A DNA stretch of 64,000 nucleotides. Origin: an uncultured bacterium (lineage in GTDB: Bacteria; Hydrogenedentota; Hydrogenedentia; Hydrogenedentales; CAILVY01). Positions 34,249 to 43,400 of this stretch are shown here, one piece after another (within the stretch, counting starts at the first letter, position 1; each line of letters starts with the position of its first letter). The position numbers and the translations under genes were made by a program. The stretch covers positions 52,010 to 116,009 of the forward strand of contig CALEDJ010000020.1 of assembly GCA_937951485.1 (NCBI GenBank). The letters run 5' to 3'. The notes under the pieces are model-generated. The model was not told the DNA's origin, did no database searches, and saw only the letters and a list, made by a program, of their open reading frames with translations.

Positions 34249-35510
34249 ACCCGGAAAAAGCCCTGGACGTCCTCATCATCGGCGGGGGGATGATTACCAA
34301 TGATCTCATCCTGCCCTCGATCTATCATCTGCAACGATCCATCGTGCGCCGAATATCGGTATGCGCGCTGCAGAGCGCGCCGTTGCGCGCGCTGAAGGAG
34401 AACCCGGAATTTCAGGAATGCTTCCCCGGACAGAATTTCACCCCCCATCCCTCGCTGGATGAAGCCCCTGACAAAGTCTTTCCGGAACTTTACAAGTCCG
34501 TGCTGGCCGCCCTGGAACCCCGCAACGCCGTCATCGTCGCCCTGCCTGACCACCTCCACTATCCCGTGGTCATGGAGGCGTTGCGCTGCAATCAGCACGT
34601 CCTCTGCGTCAAGCCGCTGGTCCAGGAATACCGCCATGCGGTCGAGATTGAACATCTCGCCCGGGAAAAAGGGCTTTTCGTCGGCGTGGAATATCACAAG
34701 CGCTTCGACACCCGCGCCCTGATGGCGAAGCACCACTATGCGCGCGGGGATTTCGGGACCTTCATCATGGGCGAGGCCAAAATGATCGAGCCGTATTACT
34801 ATCGGCACTCCAATTTTCAGAACTGGTTTACCACAGAAAACAGCGATCCCTTCACTTATGTCGGCTGTCACTATGTGGACCTGGTGTATTTCATCACGGG
34901 GCTGAGGCCCGTGTCCGTTTCCGTGGCCGGGGTCAAGGGCCGCTTTCCCAACGGCAAGGAGGGGTACATGTGGGCCAATGGCCGCGTCATCTTCGAAAAC
35001 GGGGCGATCCTGTCCGTCACCGACGGCTTGGGCTATCCCGACGAAGGGGCGGGCAGCAATGAGCAGTGCCTGAGTATGTTCTTCGAAGGCGACGACAAAG
35101 CCGGCCTGCTCAAGCACGACGACCAGTTCCGGGGGGTAAGCCATTGCTACCTCGAAGGCATCGGCTGCGCCGGATCCCACTTCAATTTCGTCAGCCCCGA
35201 TTTTTTCCGGCTGGTTCCCTGGCAGGGACCGGGACGCCGCCCCGTCGGATATGGCTTTGAATCCATTGCCGCCTCCATCAATGCGATGCACCAGATCGAA
35301 CAGGAAACGCGCGGCATGAGCGACGCCGATGCGCTTCGGCGTCGCCGTGAAATCATTGCGGAAATTGACCAAAAGGGCATCATCGCCACGCCGGCCAATT
35401 CCAGCGTCAACGAACTGGTCATGGAGGCTGCGCGCTGTTCCATTCTCAATGACGGACTTATTGTGGATATTTGCTATGGCGCCACGCCCCATATTCAACA
35501 ACGCTCCTGA
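34245..35510 (+). CDS. Gfo/Idh/MocA-like oxidoreductase with VKP motif
   Basis: A 421-residue protein starting at a GTG (34245) that overlaps the previous stop and follows AAAGGAG. The Rossmann region is VLIIGGGMITNDL, and the usual EKP is replaced by VKP in CVKPLVQEY (near residue 122), so the Lys is kept but not the Glu. YHKRFDTR follows as in the family, and FTYVGCHYVDLVYFITG has the conserved-region His. At 421 residues it is longer than the other two oxidoreductases here, with a longer C-terminal helical tail. It may be a divergent dehydrogenase or, given the VKP change, a binding protein. Overlap with a SurA-like gene shows coupled translation. Confidence 0.82.
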   Translation: MNPEKALDVLIIGGGMITNDLILPSIYHLQRSIVRRISVCALQSAPLRALKENPEFQECFPGQNFTPHPSLDEAPDKVFPELYKSVLAALEPRNAVIVALPDHLHYPVVMEALRCNQHVLCVKPLVQEYRHAVEIEHLAREKGLFVGVEYHKRFDTRALMAKHHYARGDFGTFIMGEAKMIEPYYYRHSNFQNWFTTENSDPFTYVGCHYVDLVYFITGLRPVSVSVAGVKGRFPNGKEGYMWANGRVIFENGAILSVTDGLGYPDEGAGSNEQCLSMFFEGDDKAGLLKHDDQFRGVSHCYLEGIGCAGSHFNFVSPDFFRLVPWQGPGRRPVGYGFESIAASINAMHQIEQETRGMSDADALRRRREIIAEIDQKGIIATPANSSVNELVMEAARCSILNDGLIVDICYGATPHIQQRS

Positions 35511-35593
35511 ATTGATCGTGATGCTTTAGCGGAGTGGCATGGATTGCCCTGGCGCACTATATGGTCTTTTACATCCCCCGTTACACGCCACTC

Positions 35594-35610
35594 GGCTAAA
35601 ATGTAACGAT
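35594..35610. repeat. Solo end of the TTCGTTACATTTTGGC element
   Basis: GGCTAAAATGTAACGA matches the right end of the element at 40330-40475. Between 35560 and 35580 a CATCCCCCG stretch follows ACTATATGGTCTTTT, the same order as at 40381-40402. Confidence 0.6.
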
Positions 35611-35669
35611 TGATCCACTTGTCCAGTCCGTCCACATTGCCCGAAAAAAAGCCCCCCCGCATTTTTTCA

Positions 35670-35698
35670 TTGACAATTCCCCGTGCAGCCATTAGACT
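35670..35698 (+). promoter_or_regulatory. Predicted sigma70-type promoter of HDOD-kinase gene
   Basis: A perfect TTGACA at 35670-35675 and TAGACT at 35693-35698 are 17 bases apart, giving a leader of about 20 bases before the start codon at 35726. Confidence 0.55.
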
Positions 35699-35725
35699 TT
35701 TCCCGCAATTTCGGGAAGATGTCAG

Positions 35726-38386
35726 ATGGATGCCAGGGGATTCCGGGAGAAGATCGCATCGGGGGTGCATATCCCGCCGCTTCCGCCAGTGTTGCGCGCG
35801 TTGTTTGTCGCGCCGGAACGATCCTCCGCATGGCGCGCGGCGATACAGCAAGACCCCTTGGCCATCGAAGTGGTCATGGAAGCGGCGCGTACCGAATCCC
35901 CTGACTCCGCCCCGCGAGATCTGGATGCAGCGTGCGCCCGTCTGGGCATGGACGGGCTGAGAATCGCCCTGGCCCGGCATGGATTGATCCAGTGCTTCCC
36001 CGCGGACGCGGGCAGACGATTGGACCGCCGGGCCTTCTGGCGGCATGCCTTGGTCTGCGCCCGCCGATGCAAGGACATCGCGTCTATCTCCAAACGCTGG
36101 AATCCCGCCGAAGCCTATCTGGCGGGTCTGGTCCATGACATCGGCAAGGCGGCATTGGACACGTTAACCGAAGAGGGCTATTCGCGCATCATCGAGGCGG
36201 TCGGCGCATATGGTATTACTGCGCTGGATGCGGAACGGCGCGAATTCGGCGCGGACCACGCCCAGGTCGGCAAATGGGTCATTGCCTGGTGGGAATTGCC
36301 TGAACCGTTTGCCGAAGCCGCCTGGCTGCACCACCATCATCCCGCCGCGCTGGATGGACTTCCCGTGGCCGTGGACCTGATTCATATCGTCGCCATCGCT
36401 GATTGGGTGGCGCATCTCGCCGATGCCGCACGCATCGGCGACGCCGCCATGCCTGACACCATCGCGTCGCACTGCGCCGCGCTGGGAATCAGCCGGCAGC
36501 AGTTCAGCGACCTCGCCGGAAAAGACACTGTTCACTCGGAAAGCATTCCGGACGCCACCGTAACGAGAGATGCGGCCCCTGCCGGTCGCACCCCACCCAC
36601 CGCGCAGATGGAACCCGCCATCCGGGAACGACTCCAACGATACCTCGCCCTGCATGCCATGAACCGGCGACTGGCGACGGCAAAGGATCGTATGACCGTG
36701 CTCCGCATTGTCGGCGAGGCCATTCGCGACGTATTCGGCATGGCTTCGGGCCTGTGTTACGCAACGCGAGAAGACGGTCGCGCAGAGGGCATCCGCTGGC
36801 GCGACGCATCCTCCGATGTGATCGCTCTTCAATCAGATAATCACGGCGCCGAGGAAGCCACGAAGACGCCGCAGGACTCATATCTGCGGACGCTTCTCCG
36901 ACATCTGGCCCCTGATCTTGAGGCGCTGGACAGCGCCCTCGTGCGCCACGGTCTGGTCGCAGTGCCTATCGCGGCCGTCGGCCGCGCCTTCGGCCAGATC
37001 ATTGTTGACGCCGCTGATTCTCAGTTCCTTCCCGATGAGGAACATCTCGGCGATCTGATGGCCTTCGGCGGCGCGGCGGGCGCGGCCCTCGCGCGCCTGA
37101 ACGCCCTGCAGCGCGCCGATCAATACAGCGAAGCCCTCGCCACCACGCTGTGGAAACAGGAACTGGCCTTCAAGCAGGCGGCGCGCGGAGAACGGCTCGC
37201 CGGCATCGCCCTGCTCGCCGCCCGCGCCGCCCATGAAATCAATAATCCCCTCGCCGCCATTTCCGGACGGGCGCAAATTCTGGCCAACCGCATCACTGAT
37301 CCCGAGGATCGGCGCGCGGCTGAAACCATCATCCAACAGAGTCGGCGTATCAGCAGAATTCTCCATGATCTGCTCCAATTCGCCCAGCCGGGCGAACCGA
37401 CCTTCCAACGCATCACCATTGTTCCCCTCTTGCAACAGACAGTTGCCTCGCGACGGCAACGCCTCGCGGAGAAGAAAATCCGCATTGTCGAAGATTTTGC
37501 CCAGGACATCCCCCCAACCCGCGCAGACCCCCTGCAACTCAAACAGGTGTTTTCCAATTTGCTCCAGAATGCCGAAGATGCCATGTCCGAAAACGGCGGC
37601 ACACTGACCCTGCGCGTCAAACCTGTCCACGACCGCAGGGCCATCGTCATACAGATCGCAGACACCGGTTGCGGGATCGCCCCGGATGCGCTCGACCGCG
37701 TCTTCGAACCCTTTTTCACCACCCACACCTCGACGGAAAACAGCGGCCTCGGCCTCGCTGTCTGCCACGGCATCATCGAACGGCACCGGGGCGCAATCAC
37801 CCTGCATGGCAGCGTGGGAAAGGGCGCGACCTGCACCATCACCCTCCCCGCCGCCACCGAACAGGACTTTCCCGAAACGACGCATCCCGTGCCTGATGTG
37901 TCAGATCAACCCACAGCAAGCACCAACAGACCGCCAACCCCCTCACAAACCCAAGCAACCCCTGATGCCCCGCCACAGACACCCCCATCGCCAACAACAA
38001 AACCGGAAAACCCGCGCCCTCTCGCGCTTGTCGCCGAACCCAGCGAGGAACTGCGCGAAGTGCTCGCCGCGACCCTGGCAACCCAAGGTTTTGAGACCGT
38101 TACCGCCGCAGACGGACTGGAAGCCCTCGCCGCCGCCCTGTCAAAGAAGATTGACCTCGCCATCCTCGAATTCACCCTCACCGCCACCGACGGCTCCCCC
38201 GCCCATCAGTACCTCCGCGTGCGAAACCCGCGCATGCCCATCATTCTGCTGGCCGATGCCGGCGTGGAGGACACCTCCGCCATCGGCTTCGAATACGGCG
38301 TGCATGGCTGCCTGCAAAAACCCTTCGATATCGCCGCCTTGCTCAATCTCACCCGCAAAATCCTCGCCGCACGCAGCGTGGCGTAG
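35726..38386 (+). CDS. HDOD-GAF-histidine kinase hybrid with degenerate receiver
   Basis: An 886-residue soluble protein. An HDOD domain (about 10-270) contains an intact HD pair, LVHDIG (His137, Asp138), then HHHHPAALDG. A GAF-type domain (about 310-470) is followed by HisKA with AARAAHEINNPLAAI (phospho-acceptor His503) and HATPase_c (about 600-715; DTGCGIAPD and GLGLAVC). A Pro/Thr-rich linker (about 720-765) leads to a receiver-like domain (768-884). In that domain the phosphoryl-acceptor Asp position is Glu815 (LAILEFTL) while Lys865 (QKPFD) remains. The Thr position is Ala (ILLADAG). It may sense ligands through GAF and signal through an unphosphorylatable receiver. The ATG at 35726 follows GGGAAG. 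No partner regulator is adjacent. Confidence 0.87.
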   Translation: MDARGFREKIASGVHIPPLPPVLRALFVAPERSSAWRAAIQQDPLAIEVVMEAARTESPDSAPRDLDAACARLGMDGLRIALARHGLIQCFPADAGRRLDRRAFWRHALVCARRCKDIASISKRWNPAEAYLAGLVHDIGKAALDTLTEEGYSRIIEAVGAYGITALDAERREFGADHAQVGKWVIAWWELPEPFAEAAWLHHHHPAALDGLPVAVDLIHIVAIADWVAHLADAARIGDAAMPDTIASHCAALGISRQQFSDLAGKDTVHSESIPDATVTRDAAPAGRTPPTAQMEPAIRERLQRYLALHAMNRRLATAKDRMTVLRIVGEAIRDVFGMASGLCYATREDGRAEGIRWRDASSDVIALQSDNHGAEEATKTPQDSYLRTLLRHLAPDLEALDSALVRHGLVAVPIAAVGRAFGQIIVDAADSQFLPDEEHLGDLMAFGGAAGAALARLNALQRADQYSEALATTLWKQELAFKQAARGERLAGIALLAARAAHEINNPLAAISGRAQILANRITDPEDRRAAETIIQQSRRISRILHDLLQFAQPGEPTFQRITIVPLLQQTVASRRQRLAEKKIRIVEDFAQDIPPTRADPLQLKQVFSNLLQNAEDAMSENGGTLTLRVKPVHDRRAIVIQIADTGCGIAPDALDRVFEPFFTTHTSTENSGLGLAVCHGIIERHRGAITLHGSVGKGATCTITLPAATEQDFPETTHPVPDVSDQPTASTNRPPTPSQTQATPDAPPQTPPSPTTKPENPRPLALVAEPSEELREVLAATLATQGFETVTAADGLEALAAALSKKIDLAILEFTLTATDGSPAHQYLRVRNPRMPIILLADAGVEDTSAIGFEYGVHGCLQKPFDIAALLNLTRKILAARSVA

Positions 38387-38667
38387 CCTGATAATCGCCA
38401 CACGCCGGACATATGAAGTGTGAGACCGGCAGAATCTGCGCCTCCTGTCCAGTATTCGCAATACGCAGGGCCCGTCTCCGCGGTAATCATTTTCATCACA
38501 GAATCTCGGGCGGCTCCGATATCGAAATACCATGAACGCAGGGCTTCATGTGTTCTTTTGCCACTTCCGCAAAACGCCGGTCCTTCCACGGCATTATTGC
38601 ATGGTGCACACGCTAGAATAGCGCTAGGCCTGTGAAACCAGTATGATAAACGCTGGAGCGCTTCATT

Positions 38668-40314
38668 ATGGTGTTGGACGAAATCCGATGGAAACACCGA
38701 TGGCTGGCATTGGAAGGACTGATGATCGCCGTGGCGGCGGCGGCGTTGCGGGCGCGGCATCTGTCGGCGGAATCCGTCTGGCTGGATGAGTATTTCAGCA
38801 TGGCCTATCTGGATGCGCCGAATCTCTGGCGCTTCCTTTTCGAACAGCGCGGCGAAAACTGGGAAATGGTCCCACTATACTACGCGCTGCAATACGGCTG
38901 GGCGCAGGTTTTCGGCACATCCCCGGAAGCCATCCGTTGGCTGTCCATATTGTTCGGCGCAGGTGCGGCGGGTTTGATTTATGTCATTGGCAAACTCTTC
39001 TTCGGACGCATTGCCGGCCTTGTGGCCGGGCTGTGCATGGTTTTGTCGCCGTTTCAGATTTTCCATGCGCAAGGCATCCGGCCTTATTCGTTGATGGCGC
39101 TGCTGGGCGCGTTGGCGCTGTTGTCTTTGTTTCAGGCATGCGAGAGCGGCCGCCGGGGCTGGCGGGTGTTGAATGTTGCGGCCAATGTATCGCTGTGGTG
39201 GACGCATCTTTTCGGTGTGCTGGCGCTTATCCCCCAGGGAATGTTTCTTCTGTTACGCGGAACTACGAGGGGCCGTCCGTTCGCGTTGTGGACGGCTGTC
39301 CATGCGATCATGCTGATTCCGCTGGCGGCTTGGATACGCAGCATGGTCTGGGCGCCGGATCCCCCCTTAGGGCGGCCGCCATGGCGGGAATTCACCAATG
39401 TCTTGCTGTGTTCAGACGGTGAATACTTCCGGTGCCTCATCGGCTATCCCGACAAATCACGCGAGATTGCCCTCACCGCGCTGCAGGACTGGTTGCTCGA
39501 TATTCGCAGCGATGCGGAAACGGCGCTGGTGCGAGTATTGTTGCTGGGTTCTTCATTGGCGTTCTGGCGGCTGCTGACCATTGCCGTGCGCCGTCTGGAA
39601 CGGCCGATGTCAACCGATGAATCGCACCGTGTGTTCTCCACGCTTCTGGTGTTCCTCTGGTATGCCGTGCCGCTGTTTGCGTTGTATGCCATGGCATTGT
39701 TATGGAAGCCCCATTCATTACAGGCTCGTTATCTTATTTACGCGTATCCCGGCTTATACCTGATCGTCGGGGCGGGTATTGCCGGATTGCGCTGGCCGGT
39801 CACGCGTGTCCTCTGTGGCGGCGCCTTGATCGCGCTCATGGGCCTGCAAACCCTCATGGCGGATCAATTCCCGATGCGCACGGATTACCTGAGTGCGTCG
39901 CGGCAGTTGCGCGCCGAGGCGCGCCCGGGTGAATTGGTGATTGTGCCGGATTGGAATGATCTGCGCGTGCTGGAATTCAATCTGGGGTCCCACGATTTGC
40001 GCATCGCCCGGCATGATTACCAGATTGATGCATGGGAATTCATCGAGATGGCGCTGGGCCGGGAGTCGGTTGTCTGGGTGGTGATGGGCACTGGCGCTGA
40101 GGCCGATGAAATCCTCCCGCGTCTGGAAAGGTTCTGCCGCGACCGGGACATCCCCTTCACGAGAACGGTCTATCTCGGCATGAGGAACCTTTACTTATAT
40201 CGCTGCGCACCGAAGGATGCGATACAGGCCGCAACAGAACGTGATACAGCGCTTCGTATGCATAGTCCGGAGGTTGAATCAGCAACGGCGCCAGACCGAA
40301 GCGACCACTTGTAG
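38668..40314 (+). CDS. GT39/PMT-like membrane glycosyltransferase
   Basis: A 548-residue polytopic membrane protein. After the first hydrophobic segment (LMIAVAAAALRARH) it has the DE motif SVWLDEYFSMAYLD in the first extracytoplasmic loop, typical of PMT/ArnT-type transferases that use lipid-linked sugars. Further membrane segments include GAGAAGLIYVIGKLFF, IAGLVAGLCMVLSPF, FQIFHAQGIRPYSLMALLG and, near the end, LYLIVGAGIAGLRWPV. The C-terminal 130 residues are soluble and probably face outside. The ATG at 38668 has GGAG upstream. It probably moves a sugar from a polyprenyl carrier to a protein or lipid. It is convergent with the TPR-GT39 gene across a repeat element. Confidence 0.8.
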   Translation: MVLDEIRWKHRWLALEGLMIAVAAAALRARHLSAESVWLDEYFSMAYLDAPNLWRFLFEQRGENWEMVPLYYALQYGWAQVFGTSPEAIRWLSILFGAGAAGLIYVIGKLFFGRIAGLVAGLCMVLSPFQIFHAQGIRPYSLMALLGALALLSLFQACESGRRGWRVLNVAANVSLWWTHLFGVLALIPQGMFLLLRGTTRGRPFALWTAVHAIMLIPLAAWIRSMVWAPDPPLGRPPWREFTNVLLCSDGEYFRCLIGYPDKSREIALTALQDWLLDIRSDAETALVRVLLLGSSLAFWRLLTIAVRRLERPMSTDESHRVFSTLLVFLWYAVPLFALYAMALLWKPHSLQARYLIYAYPGLYLIVGAGIAGLRWPVTRVLCGGALIALMGLQTLMADQFPMRTDYLSASRQLRAEARPGELVIVPDWNDLRVLEFNLGSHDLRIARHDYQIDAWEFIEMALGRESVVWVVMGTGAEADEILPRLERFCRDRDIPFTRTVYLGMRNLYLYRCAPKDAIQAATERDTALRMHSPEVESATAPDRSDHL

Positions 40315-40329
40315 CAAGTGTGAGTCTGA

Positions 40330-40475
40330 GAATTTCGGTAACATTTTAGCGCAATGGCGCATGGGTCGTAGGGGCGCACCATATGGCCTTTCACATCCCC
40401 CGGCGCTCCGCGCCACCCCCTTCAAAGGGGGACATCCCCCGCTGCACCTCGCTGCGCCAAAATGTAACGAATTTC
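40330..40475. repeat. MITE-like element with inverted ends and CATCCCCC core
   Basis: The ends GAATTTCGGTAACATTTTAG and (reverse) GAAATTCGTTACATTTTGGC are imperfect inverted repeats of about 22 bases. Inside lie GGCGCTCCGCGCC and CATCCCCC units as at 26261. The right end stops directly at the stop codon (40477-40479) of the TPR-GT39 gene. Solo ends are at 20525-20547 and 35594-35610. Confidence 0.75.
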
Positions 40476-40476
40476 G

Positions 40477-43400
40477 CTATTGCGTCTGCGCCGCCACGTC
40501 GCGTTCCTGCAGTGCACGGTCGAGGTGTTCGCGCACCTCGCGCCAGTCGGGCCGCAGCAGCAAGGCGCGCTGAAGATGTGAGATCGCCCCGTCAAGGTCC
40601 CCAAGCCGCATCAGGGTCTGCCCCAACACAAAATGCGCGCCGGCATGCCGGGGGTCCAACCGGACGGCCTCACGCAGTTGTTCCGTTGCCTCGTCCAGCC
40701 GATTATCTCTGGCAAGCACCGACCCCAGATTGGCCCGGGTATCCGGGTTCTCCGGGTTCAGGCGTGCGGCTTCCTGGTAGTGCATGATGGCCGCCGCCTT
40801 GTCGCCAAGGCGCACCAGGAGGTCCGCAAGATTGTTATGCGCCAGCGCGAAATCCGGATTCAGACGGATTGCCTCCTCGTAATGGGAGCGCGCCTCCGCC
40901 ATGCGGTTGGTGCAGGCCAGCGCGTCGCCCAATCCGCAATGTGCTTCCGCATCTTCGGGACGTTCCTCCAGATATGTCGTGAATTGGCCGATGGCGCCAT
41001 CCATGTTGCCGGCTCTCGCCAGAAGGAAGGCCAGCCGCCGGATCGTATCGAGGTTCTGCGGGGCGAGTGTCAGCGCCTCTTCGGCTTCGCCGAGCGTGGT
41101 GAGGGCATCGGCCAGTCCTTCGCGCGCATCCGCATCTGCAGGGTCCGACATCAGGGCTGCGCGGAAGCGCTCCGCAGCGGCGCGATGTTCCTTTTTGTTC
41201 AGCAGCAGAAATGCGAGGTTTTTTGCGGAGTCGGGATGATCCGGGTTGGCGTTCAGCGCCGCTTCGTAGTGCCGAATGGCTTCATCGGTGCGCCCCCTGG
41301 CGGCGAGCAAATCCGCAAGATGATGATGGGCCGGAGCGAGACGCGGCTCCAGCGCCACCGCGGCGGCGAAATGTTTCCGCGCCGCCTCGGTATCACCGGT
41401 GGCGTTCATTGCCAGACCCAGGTTAAGGTGGATGGCGGCGTTGTTCGGATCGTGTTCCAAAGCGCGGCGTATCAATGCAATGCCCTCATCGGAATCGCCG
41501 CGCTGCCACAGGATATAGCCTTTGTTGAACAACGCACCGGGATTTTCCGGCGCGATTTGCAGGGCGCTTTCAAATTGCGCTAAGGCATCCTCCACACGAC
41601 CCATGGCATACAGCGCCGCACCCAGGCCGTTCATGGCGTCGAGATAGCCGGGTTTCAGCGCCAGGGCCTCTTCGTATTGAGCGGCCGCCTCCTTCCAGCG
41701 CGCCGCCCCCGCGAGGGCTTCGGCATAGTCGTAGCGCACGTTGGCGTTGTCCGGACTGACGCGCAGGCACTGCACATAGTGGGGCAGCGCCTCCTCATGG
41801 CGGCCGCTGTTTGCCAACGCCAACGCGAGGTTGTAATGAACCGCTTCAAAGGCCGGGTCGGTCTCCAGCGCCTTGATGAACGCATCCACGGCCTCGGCAT
41901 GACGGCCCGCATGTTGCAAGGCAAGGCCGATGCCATACCACGCGGAGGCGTTCGACGGGTTGTTTTGGGCGGCCTGCCGGAAATGCGCCAGAGCCGCTTC
42001 CTGGTCGCCTTGGGCCAGCAGGCGGAAACCAAGGGCGGCGTGTGCGCCGTCATGCCGTCCGTTGATTTCCAGAGCCATGGTGAACGCCGCAATGGCCTGT
42101 GCCGCTTCGTCCTGTTTTTCCAGGAGCAAACCAAGGTTGTAGTGGGCATCGGCGTACGCGGGATCGAGGCGAATACTTTCCCGCAGCGCACGTATGCCCC
42201 CTTCCAAGTCTCCTGCTTGCCCCAGATAGTAGCCTAGATTGAAATATGCCCCTGCATGGTCCGGCTTCAGCGCGACAGCGCGGCGGAAAGCGTCCAGCCC
42301 GCCTTCGAGGTCCCCCTGTTGTGCAAGTGCATTACCCAGACTGTTCCATGCATCCGAGTAGTCGGGGTCGCGCTGCAACGCCTCGCGCAAATAATCTGCG
42401 GCGGCTTCGTGGCGCCCCATCACGGAAAGGGCGCACCCCACGTTGAACCATGCACGGGGGTCATCGGGCCGTGCTGCGACCGCCTTCTCCGCGAAATGTT
42501 CGGCGTCGTCAAAACGTCCCGTTTTCGCAAGCGCAAACGCATAGTCTGAATATGCGGCGTCGTAATCGGGCTGAATGCGCAACGTTTCCTCGAAATGGGT
42601 TGCGGCCTTGATAAAATCATTCTTCCTGCCGTATGCCAGCGCAAGATTGAAATGATAGTCCGCCTGACCTGGCCGTGCCGCCACCGCCCGCTCGTAATGC
42701 GCGATGGCGTCTTCCAGATCCCCCTGTGCCGCGAGTTGATGGGCCAGATTGAAGTTGGACTGCGGGTCTTCCGGGGCGGTTGCCAACGCAGCCCGAAACA
42801 ATCGCACCGCTTCTTCCCGTTCTCCTTTTCTCGCCAATTCAAAGCCCAGGTGATTCAGGGCGTCCAGATGCGCGGGATTCATGCGGACGGCCTCGCGGTA
42901 TTCCGCGATGGCCGCGTCCGTATCACCGGCGGCGGCCAGCGCCAGACCGAGATTGAATCTGGCCACAGCGTCGTCGCGGTGGACGGCAATCGCCTGCCGG
43001 AACTGGGCGATGGCCTCATCCGTCCGGCCTGTCCGAAACAACGCGATGCCGTAGTTGTAGTGCACCTCCGGGTATTCGGGACGGAGGCGGAGCGCGGCTG
43101 CGAAATGTTCCGCCGCCTCTGCGGCATGGTCCTTTTCCAGGAGCAGCACACCGAGGTGGTAATGGGCGTAGGGGTCATCCGGGCGACGCGCCAGCCACTG
43201 CTGAAAATCCGCGATGCCTGCCTCAATGCGGCCCCTGGCCATGTAGGCCGTGCGGCGTTCGTCGTTCCACCGGGAGAGGTCCGGCGCGACGGGAATAAAC
43301 TCGATATGCGCCACGGCGAAAATTGCCAGTGCTGCAGCGCCCCAGCCGGCGGCGTTGCGCCAATCTCGACTGGAGAAAAAGACGCCGATACGCCACAAAC

